This document shows, one piece after another, positions 54,801 to 63,753 of a stretch of 64,000 bases of DNA (the first letter of the stretch is position 1; every line of letters starts with the position of its first letter). The DNA comes from Thiohalocapsa sp. PB-PSB1 (GTDB lineage Bacteria; Pseudomonadota; Gammaproteobacteria; Chromatiales; Chromatiaceae). The notes beneath the pieces were generated by a model. The model worked only from the letters and a program-made list of their open reading frames with translations. It made no database searches and was not told the DNA's origin. The stretch is from contig CP050890.1 of assembly GCA_016745215.1 (NCBI GenBank), positions 5,518,001 to 5,582,000 of the forward strand, given 5' to 3'. Made by a program: the position numbers and the translations under genes.

Positions 54801-55421
54801 CAGGAAGTCGGATGCGATATGGTGCAGGGTCCAGTGCAATAGCCGCTGGCCAGATCCGGTACAAAGCACTGTGGTGCGCATCACCGGGCCATGGATCAAA
54901 TCGAATGGGCGGTCCGCTTCCCGCGCGATCCAGCCCGCGATCTGCGCGGGGGTCCAATCCGGCTCGTTACGAACCGGCAGATCGATCCTGAGTCCATCTT
55001 CGACCTGCTGCATCGGCACCGGGTTCTGCTCGTTGTCCGCTAATGGATAGCGCGTGCGTAGGGTTGGGTGTCGGTCGAGCAGCCATTGCAGCGCAGATTG
55101 CAGGGCATCCAGATCCAGGTCGTCGCGCAGCCTGGCGACCAGAAACAGGTTGTAGATGGGCGTCTGAGGGTCGAGCCTCCAGGCCATCCACAGCCCCTGC
55201 TGGCCGGCGCACACCGGATAGATGCGAGGTCGCTCGGCCTGTTCGGTGAGCCAGTCGACCAGCCTGTCCTTGTGCTCGCGCAGGATCTGGAGATAGTGCT
55301 GCTGCGGATCGGCACCGGGCGTTCGATAGTGTAATTGGCCATCGACCAGCTCCAAGCGCTCGCCGCGCGCCAGCATATCGGCGAGGAATTCGACGATGTT
55401 CAGATGACGACTGTGGTCCAC
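51879..55421 (-). CDS. Nonribosomal peptide synthetase module C-A-T, predicted beta-alanine specific
   Basis: A 1180-residue module. A TubC-like docking segment (1-60) precedes the condensation domain (active site LHHIASDFLT near 203; the usual HHxxxDG has F in place of G). In the adenylation domain A3 is YTSGSTGQPKGI (about 704), and the pocket residues read by eye are V-D-W-V-V-S-L-A-D-K. This differs at one position from the published beta-alanine code VDWVISLADK. The aspartate sits at position 236 instead of 235, as expected for beta-amino acids. The carrier protein is LLGGHSLLATR (Ser about 1120). The start is GTG 55421 with GGAG 8 bases upstream; it overlaps the hybrid synthase by 22 bases. 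Confidence 0.92.
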   Translation of the reverse strand: MDHSRHLNIVEFLADMLARGERLELVDGQLHYRTPGADPQQHYLQILREHKDRLVDWLTEQAERPRIYPVCAGQQGLWMAWRLDPQTPIYNLFLVARLRDDLDLDALQSALQWLLDRHPTLRTRYPLADNEQNPVPMQQVEDGLRIDLPVRNEPDWTPAQIAGWIAREADRPFDLIHGPVMRTTVLCTGSGQRLLHWTLHHIASDFLTQEILIQDLEALYRAARSGATSPPREAGSPTESLRYRDFVRWEQDNLAAQGEHLRAYWQGVVDQWPPAPALPTDLAPVDDGNHAYRPATLDFDIQPDLAGALRAFCRNHQLSLFTLLLAAFQVVVGRFSGTQRFVIATPTSVRHLAGWQYTAGYLINPLCIVADLGGDPSMAQLLERTRQQLADGFEHQLFPYSEVLRLLQVKAGAGGGTGAAEAPSVGFILDTAHQPARAPSLFSETVAIGQRGTPEALSLSVFDMAGALSGQVTYDASRLLPDSIRRLVGCLQTLLCETIADPDRPISAMPLLSPEQRTMVLERWAAPPDPKANASAELGGLYRQFARQVAATPEGIALIACAEAQSDRTDNEKAMAERSISYRELDILADHVARRLSGAGAGPGSLVGVLLERSIGMVAGLLGILKLGAAYLPLDPAYPTQRLEYMLSDSGAALLLTDDALLSRLPSTHSTLIRLADCMAKAENAADPLTAATVRPDDIAYVIYTSGSTGQPKGIEATHGATENRLDWMWRTQPFDADDVCVHKTALSFVDSVWEIFGPLLRGVPSVILPEWLVQDIPRLIETLARYRVTRIVLVPSLLRALLDAELDAGRGLGDRLALLRHWVCSGETLPLELVQGFQAALPQARLINLYGSSEVAADVTWYDATALAESDAPPPARVPIGQPIDNVRCYILDAQLQPVAPGIIGELYIGGGCLARGYRGRQELTRERFIANPFAPGRLFRTGDRARWRPIAEAVGQDIQAEPEHRPDIEYLGRRDSQVKLRGFRIELGEIEAGLRAHPAVDDAVVLLAQHPSGARLVGYIAAPTRPSPGDLHQFLARSLPGYMLPGGFVLLDRLPLTPNGKVDRQALSGLTPAEPTPERAPEPPTSELEQTLAAIWAEVLGRNRIGRDDDFFLLGGHSLLATRITTRIHGQLGIDLPLRNLFDHPTIAALAQDIEARQLNAVLGEPGSADSDEIDLLL

Positions 55422-58400
55422 GTCTGTTCTCCAGCATTATCGCCTGTAGAGGCTGTGGTTGCGGCCGCATCTTCGCTTGGCGCCATGTCGAACTGCGCGG
55501 CGGCCTCGGCAGCCATGGCATTGATGGCTATACCCTCGAGCATGCGCGAAAGCGGGATCTGCACGCCGAACTCGCCGCGCAACCGATTGCGCAATTCGAT
55601 GAGCAACAGGGAATCGAAGCCGACCGACAGCAGGTTGGCGTCCGCATCCAGGATGCTGGCGTCGGGGTGGCCCAAGACCTCGGCGACTAGTCTCGACAAC
55701 TGCATCCGCAGCAGGGCCTGGCGCTCGTCCTGTCCGGCCGCTGCGAGTGTTGCCCTGGGATCCCGCGTGGCCGCAACTGGGGATGCCGGAGCGACAGCAT
55801 TTATTGTCGCCTCGTCAATGCAGTCGGCAAGCAGGGCCTGGTGGGCCTGAAAGCCGGAGCGGAAGCATTGCCAATCCGCCTGCAATACGGCGACCTGCCC
55901 GCGCTCGCCGAGCAGTGCGGCGAGGGCCGTGCGCGCCTGCGTTACTGCTAGGGCACCAAGGCCGGTCTGCTCTTGGGCATCGGCTGGACCGGCGGCAGCC
56001 ATGCCGGTGCCAGCCCAGTCGCCCCAATTGATACTGAGTGCCGGCAGGCCCAGGCGCAGACGCTCGCCGGCCAGGGCATCGAGAAAGGCGTTGGCCGACG
56101 CATAATCCGCATGGCCGGCAAGGCCCAGCAGGGACGATGCCGATGAGAACAGCACGAACAAATCCAGCGGCAGTCCGCGGGAGTGTCGATGCAATGCCCA
56201 GCCGCCGGCGACCTTGGCCCGCAGGATTGACGCGATGCGCGTCCAGTCCGGCCGTGCCGAAGGCTCGGCGGCGATAGTACCGGCGGCATGGACGATCCCC
56301 CTTAGGGGCGGCAGATCCGGCTCCTGATCGTCCCCAGCACCAGGCCAGCGAAACCGCGCGAACAGCTCGGCCAGCGCTGTCTCATCGGCGACATCCAGCA
56401 TTGGGGTTGAGGTCGCGACGCCGCGCCCGCGCAGCCTTTCCAGGCGCTTGTGCTGATCTTGGGTACGCACACCACCGCGGCTTGCCAGTACCAGATGCCG
56501 CGCCCCGAGATCGGCCAGCGTCTCGGCGATTTCGAACCCGAGTGCACCGAGTCCGCCAGTGATCAAATAGGCGGCGTCGGCGTGGATCGATGCCGGCGCC
56601 AGGGGTTGCTCGATGGCCTGTTCGCATTTGGGCACCAGCCGCGCGACCTGGCGTGCTTCGCCATGCAGCAGCACCTGCTCGCCGACAGCGGTACCACGCA
56701 GCTCTTGCCACAAGGCTTCGGCGCAGGTCTCCACATCCTGCTGCTGGCTTAAATCAATCAGGCCGCCGAAGCCCGGCGGCTGCTCCAGCGCAAAGCTACG
56801 CCACAGACCCCAGAGGGTCGCCTGCACCGGATTGAACCGCGCTGATGGACCATCCGCGCTGGATTGCGTCGTTGTATTGTAAGTCGGCTGCGCACCGCGG
56901 GTGACCAACCAAGCACGCGTACCCTCGCCGTAGGGCGAGGTCATAGCATCGAGCAGGGCTTGGATGCGCGGGTAGACTGTCTCCAAGGCATCCAGTAATG
57001 CCGTACCTGATGCGTCCTCGGCGACCATGGCATCCAGACCCCACAAACAGATGACGCGCAGCGGTGAAGAGCCCTGTGCGGAGTCGGCCGACGATTGCAA
57101 TAAGGGCCGGAGCTGGTCTGAATCTGGGTCTTGCCTGCCGGCATCGTGGAGGATGACATCCTGACCCACGTCCTCGATGCGGTTGGCCAGGGCCGCGCCA
57201 ATGCCGGCTCGATCGGCCAGGATGAGCCAGGAAACCCATGGCCCGGTCTCGGAGGCCGCGGGTAGAGAGCGCCAGATCGGGGTGTAAACAAGCCCCTGCC
57301 AGGATGCCGCTTGCTGTCCGCCGGATGCTTGCTCGTGAAGCGCGGTCATCAGCAGCCCGACCAATCGATCCGCATCGCCCGTCGGCAATTCGCCGCGCTG
57401 CTGGAGATGGCGGACGGCCAGCAGCAGCCGATCATGCAATGCCTGCTCGGATGTGCCTAGATCGGCTGACGATACAGCCCCGTCCGCCGGATCGAGCCAG
57501 TAGCGTTTGTGCTGGAAGACCGTGGTCGGCAGCAACAGGCGCTGCCAGTGCTGACCGTCGTACAAGCCGTGCCAGTCGATCTCGGCGCCGGCCGTATAGA
57601 GTTGCCCGAGGCTGTCGAGGAGTTGCGCCCAGTCGTCCTTGTTCCGGCGCAGACTCGGCAATCGCAATGGCTTCATATCCGCTGCTGCGGCAATCTCTGG
57701 GATCATGCCGAGCAGGGTCGGCGATGGCCCGATCTCGATCAGAGTGCCGGCCCCGGCATCCAGCAATGACCTGATGCCGTCTGCAAAGCGCACCGCCGAG
57801 CGGGTGTGCCGGATCCAATAGTCGGAATCGGTCAGCTCCGCCGCGACCTGCGTGCCGGTGACGTTGGAGATCAGCGGGATCTTCGGCTCAGTCCAGCGCG
57901 CCCTGCCCACGATTTCGGCGAAGGGTCCGAGCATCGGCTCCATCAGCGGCGAGTGAAAGGCGTGCGAGACCTTCAGATAACGGTGATCGATGCATTGCTC
58001 CGCCAGCCTCTCGGCCAGCATGTCAAGAGCCGTCGATGAACCGGAGATCAGGGTGCGCGCCGGCCCGTTGATGGCCGCGATCACGGCGCTGTCGTCTATC
58101 TGTTCGGCATGGGCGGCAAGCAGCGCATGGGCTTGCGCCTCGTCGAGTTCGACGCTGAGCATGCCGCCACCGGCAGGCAAGGCCTGGATCAGCCGGCCGC
58201 GTTCGGCAACGATGCGCAATGCATCCTCCAGCGGGATGGCCCCGGCAACGCAGGCCGCGACATACTCGCCGACGCTATGGCCCATCACCAGATCGGGCTG
58301 GATGCCGAAAGACCGCCAAAGCGCGGCGAGGGCGTATTCGAGCGCAAACAATGCCGGCTGGGTGTAACGCGTCTGCGCCAATTCCTCATCGGCCTGTGCT

Positions 58401-61400
58401 GTTGCATCCGCCGCGCAGAACATGACCTCGGTCAGAGGTCGTGGCAACAACGGCTCCAGCACCTCGGCACAGCGGTCGATGGCAGCGCGGAACGGTGCGC
58501 AGCTGTCGTACAACCCGCGGGCCATGTTCGCATACTGGGCACCCTGCCCGGTAAACAGAAAAGCAATTTTGGCGGGTGCCGAGTCATCGTTGGAGATCTT
58601 CACGCGCGGTATTGACAGGGCCGCCAGCCGTTCGCGCAATTCCGCGACCGAGGAGGCTATCAGCGCGCAGCGCTGACCGAGATGGCGTCGGCCGACGGCG
58701 GCTGATGCGCACAGCGATGCGAGATCGATCTGCGGCGTTGCGTCGAGCAGATCCCGATAGCCTGCTGCCAAGGCATGCAAGCCCGGACCGCTGGCGGCGG
58801 ACAGGACGAGCAATTGGTGCGAGGGATTTGTGGTCAGTGCGGCTGGTGGTGCAGCGGGCGTACGTCCAGCGGGTGCCTGTTCGAGCACCAAATGGCAATT
58901 GGTGCCGCCCATGCCGAAGGAGCTGACCCCGGCTCGGCGCGGCATCCGTGGCGGTGTCGGCCAGGGTCGCAATTGGGTATTGACCTCGAACGGCCCCCGG
59001 TCGAAGTCGATTTCCGGATTCGGCTTATGATAGTGGAGGCTCGGAGGAATCTGACGGTGCATCAGTGCCAGCACGGTCTTGATAAAGCCGGCGATACCGG
59101 CCGCCTCGTCCAGGTGGCCGAGGTTGGTCTTGACCGAGCCGATGGCGCAACGCATTGCCGGCTCGGGCTGCTGTTGCCAGCCCTGTTGCACAAAGGCGCG
59201 GGTCAGGGCGGCGATCTCGATCGGATCTCCCAGCCTTGTACCGGTGCCATGGGCCTCGACATAGCCGATACTGTGCGGGTCGACCCGCGCATTGTGCAGG
59301 GCAGTGGCGATCACTGCCGATTGTCCGGCCACGCTCGGTGCCGTGTAGCCCACCTTGTCGGCGGCGTCGTTGTTGATTGCAGAGCCCTTGATGACAGCGA
59401 GGATCGGGTCACCGTCGGCTTGCGCTCGCGCCAGCGGCTTTAGCAAGACAATGCCGACACCACTACCGAACAGGGTACCTTGGGCGTCGGCATCGAAGGC
59501 TCGGCAGCGCCCATCCGCTGAGCGGATCATGCCTTCCTCGTATAAATAGCCGGCCTTCTGCGGCACCCGCAATGCAACGGCCCCGGCCAGCGCGGCGTCG
59601 CACTCGCCCGTACGCAATGCCTGGCAGGCCATATGAACGACCACCAGTCCGGTTGAGCAGGCGGTTTGCACTGTCACCGCCGGCCCGCTTAGGGAGAGCT
59701 TGTAGGCGATGCGCGTTGCCAGGAAATTGCGGTCATTGGCAAGATTGGCCTGATACTCCCGCAAGGTGGCCTCGGTGACAGGTCGGGTCGTGGCGACCTG
59801 GTTCACAAAGTAGCCGCTTTGACTGCTGCCGGCGTAGACGCCGACGCAACCGCCAGGCACCACACCGGCACGCTCCATCGCCTCCAAGGCGCATTCCAGC
59901 AACAAGCGCTGTTGCGGGTCCAGCAGTGCTGCTTCTTTGTCCGTATAGCCGAACAATTCGGCATCGAAGCTGGCGATATCTTCAAGTACGGCGCCAGCCT
60001 TGACATAGTCCGGGGCGTTGCGGAGCGCTGGGTCCGGTTGTTCAAGCTCCTGGTCCGGGAAGTCGGAGATCGAATCCACGCCGTGGCACAGGTTGTGCCA
60101 GAAGTCCTCCGGGGTTGAAGCACCCGGAAAGCGGCATGCCATGCCGATCACGGCGATCTCCGCAGCCATGTCCCGACCCTCGCTGGAGCGCGGTCGTATC
60201 GACACAGCAGCGGTCGGGGTACGCTCCAGATAGGCGGCCTGGGAGCCGATAGTGGGGTATTCGAGCAGCTCGGCCAGGGTCAGGTCGTAGTGCGGGAAGG
60301 CCATTTGCAGTCGGCGGTGGAGCTGGGCCAGCGCGAGGGAGTCGCCACCGACATCGAAAAAACCGTCCTGCCGGCCCACCGCATCGCGCAATAGCACCTC
60401 GCGCCATAACTGGGCGACTCGCACCCGCAGGTCTTCATCGGGGGAAACCGCGGCTTGCATGTCCAGGCTTGCTAGAGATGCGAGTTGCCGGCGATCGAGT
60501 TTGCCGCTCGCGGTCGTTGGCAGACGGTCGAGGGCGATGATCCGCTGGGGCAGCAGGTGTCGCGGGGCCTGTGCCCGGAGCTTGGCCAACAGGGCCGTGG
60601 CATCGATGCTTCTCGGGATCACGAACACAACCAGGCTGCGGTTCTCGGCCAGGTTCGGATCCTGCTGAACGACGGCTGCAGCAGCCTCAATGCGATCATC
60701 GCCGTCGAGCACGGCAGATTCTACTGCAGAAAGCGCAATACGATGACCACGGATCTTGACCTGATCGTCTTCACGTCCTGCAAAGCGCAGCAGGCCATCG
60801 GCATCGAGCCGAACCCGGTCACCGGTGCGATGGAGTCGCCCGCCAACGCCAAACGGGTTGGCGATAAAGCGATCGGTTAGGTGCCCTGGGATCTCGGCAT
60901 TGCGCCCGAGATAACCGCTCGCCAGCAAGGGTCCGCCCACCAGCAATTCGCCGATCTCGCCTGGAGCAACTATCCGCAGATCCTCATCGACAATATACAG
61001 CTCGGTACCGGGAAGAGCCTGGCCGATGGGCGCACCGGTGTCGTCGAACAGGGTATCGGCAGTGATCGCAGCCCAGCTGACCTCCGGAACCTCGCTGCAG
61101 CCGTACAGGTTGATCAGTGCGGTGTCGGGCAGTGCACGCCGATAGGTTTCCACCAGATCGGCAGTCAGCCGCTCGCCGCTGACGATGCACAGGCGCAGTC
61201 GGGGTAATCGGTGCCCGAGGTCCGGAGCGGCGAGCAACAGCGTACGCAATTGCGAGACCACCAATGCGATCCGCGTCGCGCCATGCATGGCCAACAGATC
61301 GATAAAATGCGCGGGGTTCGCGGTATGGGAATCGGGCGCGATCAGCAATGGGCGGCCGCATAGCAAGGTTCCGAAGACCTCCAGGCTAGCGTCGACGAAG

Positions 61401-62011
61401 TGCAATGCGGTCTTATGACAAACCAACTCGTCATCGGCCAATGGAAAGTCCTGCCAAAGCCACGCAAGACGTGCGCGCATCTGGCCATGGGTGCCGCACA
61501 CACCCTTGGGCGTCGCCGTGCTTCCCGATGTGTAGAGTACGTGGAACAGGCGATCGGCCGCGGGCACGGGCGGCCATTGTGTGAAAGCCTGAGCTTGCCG
61601 TTCCAGATCCGCCAGGGTCAGAACCTGGTCGCAGCAACAGGCAAGCGCCTCGGCAGATTGCCGGCTATCGGTCAGCAGCAGCCTTAGACCGGCCTCGCGG
61701 ATCATGCGCTGGCGCAGCGCGGATGGGTATGCGGGATCCACAGGTATATATGCGCCGCCCGCCAGCAAAATGCCGAGCATTGCCGCGACGGCATCGGCGC
61801 CGCGGGGCATGCAAAGGCCGACCAGCGCAGCCTGGTCATGCCCGGGGTCGACACCGAGTTCTATCAGGCCGCCCGCGATGCGCTGGCAATGCGCTCGTAG
61901 TTCTGCGTAGGACAGATTGCCGTCCGGAGTCACCAATGCAAGCGCATCAGGCGTCCGCTTGGCATGCTCGAGGAACGCGGCCAGGAGATGGGAGTCGGCA
62001 TCTTTTGTCAT
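55400..62011 (-). CDS. Hybrid NRPS-PKS loading/extension protein A-T-KS-AT-KR-ACP
   Basis: A 2203-residue assembly-line protein without a condensation domain, so it should start the chain. The adenylation domain (1-510) has A3 LYTSGSTATPKG and a V235-D236 pocket (by eye V-D-L-A-I-S-L), pointing to a beta-amino acid. The carrier protein has VGGDSLAL (Ser about 558). The ketosynthase (about 610-1040) shows TACSTG (Cys about 784), EAHGTGT and NLGHLDEA. The acyltransferase shows GHSVGEY (Ser about 1246) and VSHAFHS, the HAFH type that selects malonyl-CoA. The ketoreductase shows ITGGLGALG (about 1820) and a Tyr in ADYASAN (about 1969). The ACP has VGFDSLLLI (about 2133). There is no dehydratase, so a beta-hydroxy unit is expected. 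ATG 62011 overlaps the amidase stop. Confidence 0.93.
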   Translation of the reverse strand: MTKDADSHLLAAFLEHAKRTPDALALVTPDGNLSYAELRAHCQRIAGGLIELGVDPGHDQAALVGLCMPRGADAVAAMLGILLAGGAYIPVDPAYPSALRQRMIREAGLRLLLTDSRQSAEALACCCDQVLTLADLERQAQAFTQWPPVPAADRLFHVLYTSGSTATPKGVCGTHGQMRARLAWLWQDFPLADDELVCHKTALHFVDASLEVFGTLLCGRPLLIAPDSHTANPAHFIDLLAMHGATRIALVVSQLRTLLLAAPDLGHRLPRLRLCIVSGERLTADLVETYRRALPDTALINLYGCSEVPEVSWAAITADTLFDDTGAPIGQALPGTELYIVDEDLRIVAPGEIGELLVGGPLLASGYLGRNAEIPGHLTDRFIANPFGVGGRLHRTGDRVRLDADGLLRFAGREDDQVKIRGHRIALSAVESAVLDGDDRIEAAAAVVQQDPNLAENRSLVVFVIPRSIDATALLAKLRAQAPRHLLPQRIIALDRLPTTASGKLDRRQLASLASLDMQAAVSPDEDLRVRVAQLWREVLLRDAVGRQDGFFDVGGDSLALAQLHRRLQMAFPHYDLTLAELLEYPTIGSQAAYLERTPTAAVSIRPRSSEGRDMAAEIAVIGMACRFPGASTPEDFWHNLCHGVDSISDFPDQELEQPDPALRNAPDYVKAGAVLEDIASFDAELFGYTDKEAALLDPQQRLLLECALEAMERAGVVPGGCVGVYAGSSQSGYFVNQVATTRPVTEATLREYQANLANDRNFLATRIAYKLSLSGPAVTVQTACSTGLVVVHMACQALRTGECDAALAGAVALRVPQKAGYLYEEGMIRSADGRCRAFDADAQGTLFGSGVGIVLLKPLARAQADGDPILAVIKGSAINNDAADKVGYTAPSVAGQSAVIATALHNARVDPHSIGYVEAHGTGTRLGDPIEIAALTRAFVQQGWQQQPEPAMRCAIGSVKTNLGHLDEAAGIAGFIKTVLALMHRQIPPSLHYHKPNPEIDFDRGPFEVNTQLRPWPTPPRMPRRAGVSSFGMGGTNCHLVLEQAPAGRTPAAPPAALTTNPSHQLLVLSAASGPGLHALAAGYRDLLDATPQIDLASLCASAAVGRRHLGQRCALIASSVAELRERLAALSIPRVKISNDDSAPAKIAFLFTGQGAQYANMARGLYDSCAPFRAAIDRCAEVLEPLLPRPLTEVMFCAADATAQADEELAQTRYTQPALFALEYALAALWRSFGIQPDLVMGHSVGEYVAACVAGAIPLEDALRIVAERGRLIQALPAGGGMLSVELDEAQAHALLAAHAEQIDDSAVIAAINGPARTLISGSSTALDMLAERLAEQCIDHRYLKVSHAFHSPLMEPMLGPFAEIVGRARWTEPKIPLISNVTGTQVAAELTDSDYWIRHTRSAVRFADGIRSLLDAGAGTLIEIGPSPTLLGMIPEIAAAADMKPLRLPSLRRNKDDWAQLLDSLGQLYTAGAEIDWHGLYDGQHWQRLLLPTTVFQHKRYWLDPADGAVSSADLGTSEQALHDRLLLAVRHLQQRGELPTGDADRLVGLLMTALHEQASGGQQAASWQGLVYTPIWRSLPAASETGPWVSWLILADRAGIGAALANRIEDVGQDVILHDAGRQDPDSDQLRPLLQSSADSAQGSSPLRVICLWGLDAMVAEDASGTALLDALETVYPRIQALLDAMTSPYGEGTRAWLVTRGAQPTYNTTTQSSADGPSARFNPVQATLWGLWRSFALEQPPGFGGLIDLSQQQDVETCAEALWQELRGTAVGEQVLLHGEARQVARLVPKCEQAIEQPLAPASIHADAAYLITGGLGALGFEIAETLADLGARHLVLASRGGVRTQDQHKRLERLRGRGVATSTPMLDVADETALAELFARFRWPGAGDDQEPDLPPLRGIVHAAGTIAAEPSARPDWTRIASILRAKVAGGWALHRHSRGLPLDLFVLFSSASSLLGLAGHADYASANAFLDALAGERLRLGLPALSINWGDWAGTGMAAAGPADAQEQTGLGALAVTQARTALAALLGERGQVAVLQADWQCFRSGFQAHQALLADCIDEATINAVAPASPVAATRDPRATLAAAGQDERQALLRMQLSRLVAEVLGHPDASILDADANLLSVGFDSLLLIELRNRLRGEFGVQIPLSRMLEGIAINAMAAEAAAQFDMAPSEDAAATTASTGDNAGEQTWTTVVI

Positions 62012-62781
62012 CCCGGTCGACAGGCCTCGGTCGTGGTATTGACAGCGTCACTGTAGTAGGCGCGAAGGTCGGCCAGTGCATTGAAATCCAGATCGGCAAC
62101 CAGGAGTCCCTCGGTATGCGCGATCCGATGCCGGACTCCGAGCGGGTGACAGATCATGGACTCGGACAGGGTATCGTCTGCCACAGCGTCACAGAGCACA
62201 AAATACAGCACGTTTTCAAACGCCCGGGCCAATGGCAATGCACGCAAGGGCTCCGCATCCAGCTCGGCATCGACCAGCCGACTGGGGCAGAGAACCAATT
62301 CCGCGCCTCCCGCGGCCAACGCGGCGACAGTGTTTGCAAAGGCCATATCCCAACAGCAGACGATCCCCAGCCGGCAGACTCCGATATCGATCACCCGCGC
62401 TGGCGCCATGCCGGCGCAAAAGAACTGCCGCTCGCGCCTCCACAGATGGATCTTGTCATAGCGCTCGCGTATCTCCCCATCGGGTCCGATCAGCAGGATG
62501 CTGTTGCGCCTTGTCTTCCGATCGCCGGATTCTGCACCAATCACGGCCCAAATCCGTTGCTCCAGGCAGGCCGTGCGCAGCGCCGCGATGGGCTGGTCGA
62601 GGTTGACCCAATGCTCGATCACCGGATTCAGGCAATATTCGGGAAAGCAGATCAGCTGCGCGCCAACATTGCTCGCCTCGTTGATGCGCTCGAGCAAATG
62701 TGCCAGATTGCGCTCGGGATCGCTCCCGATCCGCAAGGATGCCACGGCCATGCGCAGGCGCCGTTGCGGAGTTCCAGCCAT
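62008..62781 (-). CDS. Nitrilase-superfamily carbon-nitrogen hydrolase
   Basis: A 257-residue amidase with the Glu-Lys-Cys triad: E48 in LICFPEYCLNP, K110 in YDKIHLW, and Cys 143 in IVCCWDMAF. The family contains beta-ureidopropionase and N-carbamoylputrescine amidase, which release beta-alanine or putrescine. Because this gene is coupled (4-base overlap) to a synthase line predicted to use beta-amino acids, supplying such a monomer, or trimming an amide of the product, is plausible. The exact substrate cannot be read from sequence. Confidence 0.83.
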   Translation of the reverse strand: MAGTPQRRLRMAVASLRIGSDPERNLAHLLERINEASNVGAQLICFPEYCLNPVIEHWVNLDQPIAALRTACLEQRIWAVIGAESGDRKTRRNSILLIGPDGEIRERYDKIHLWRRERQFFCAGMAPARVIDIGVCRLGIVCCWDMAFANTVAALAAGGAELVLCPSRLVDAELDAEPLRALPLARAFENVLYFVLCDAVADDTLSESMICHPLGVRHRIAHTEGLLVADLDFNALADLRAYYSDAVNTTTEACRPG

Positions 62782-62784
62782 GGA

Positions 62785-63753
62785 TCAGCCCGCTCGAAGG
62801 CGCGACAATAATGTGCGGTCCAGGTTGGCACCGCACAGCAACAATGCCACCGTTCTGCCCTTGAACCGGTCTGGACATTGGCGCAATGCAGCGAGCGCCA
62901 GTGCGCCCGATCCTTCGACGACGATGCCATACTGTTCGTCGAGCAGCAGCATTGCATGCGCAATCTCCGCTTCGCTGACCAGGATGTAATCGTCCACCGC
63001 ATCACGGCAGAACGGGAAGGTGATCGCGCCTTGCTCGACCCCCCCTGCCGTGGCGTCGGACAATGTGGGCAAGGATGGGATCTGCAGGATTTCGCCAGCC
63101 CGGACCGACAGGGCCATGATCGCCGAGTGCTCTGGCTGCACGCCGATCACCTGGCAATGCGGTTCCACCAACCGCAGATAGCAGGCGATACCACCGATTA
63201 AACCGCCACCACCCACGGGTACCAGGATCGCATCCAGCCGTTCTCCGATGGCGTCGAGTTGCTGCAGAACCTCGCGAACGATGGTTGCCTGCGCGATCAT
63301 CGCATCCCTTTCGTTATAGGGCGAGCGAAAGCTAACATTATGCTCTGCAGCAAAGGCGCGGGCCGCGACCTCGGCCTCGACGATATCGTCGCCGCTGAAG
63401 ATCACCTCGATCGGATGTTGCCGGATGATTTCGACCTTATGCGGTCTGACACTGCTGGGCAGAAAAACGGTGCCGGGAATGCCCAGTTCATGCATGGCCC
63501 AGGACATCGAGATGCCGTTGTTGCCGGTGGACACGGTGACAACATGCCGTCTCTGCTCCGGCGTCAATTGCGACAGCATGAAATAGGCACTGCGCGCCTT
63601 GCAGCAGTTTGTCAGCTGCAGATTCTCCTGCTTCATAAAAACCCGTGCGCCGACCTCTTGACCCAGCTCGAGCGCCGGGGTCAACGGCGTGTCCCGAATC
63701 ACACCGGACAGAACCTGTGCAGCCTGTTTGGTGCTTTCGGCAAACTCAATCAT
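62785..63753 (-). CDS. PLP-dependent ammonia-lyase (threonine/serine dehydratase family)
   Basis: A 322-residue fold-type II PLP enzyme. The Schiff-base lysine is K52 in NLQLTNCCKARSAYF, where most dehydratases have a SFKxRGA-type motif. The cofactor-binding asparagine lies in VSTGNNGISMS and the phosphate-binding loop is VPVGGGGLIGG. It has no C-terminal ACT domain, so it is catabolic or biosynthetic and is not an isoleucine-feedback IlvA. The start ATG 63751-63753 has AAGG 9 bases upstream; a longer frame to the window edge lacks similarity. It lies 3 bases before the amidase, so it probably provides or modifies an amino-acid precursor of the cluster. Confidence 0.83.
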   Translation of the reverse strand: MIEFAESTKQAAQVLSGVIRDTPLTPALELGQEVGARVFMKQENLQLTNCCKARSAYFMLSQLTPEQRRHVVTVSTGNNGISMSWAMHELGIPGTVFLPSSVRPHKVEIIRQHPIEVIFSGDDIVEAEVAARAFAAEHNVSFRSPYNERDAMIAQATIVREVLQQLDAIGERLDAILVPVGGGGLIGGIACYLRLVEPHCQVIGVQPEHSAIMALSVRAGEILQIPSLPTLSDATAGGVEQGAITFPFCRDAVDDYILVSEAEIAHAMLLLDEQYGIVVEGSGALALAALRQCPDRFKGRTVALLLCGANLDRTLLSRLRAG

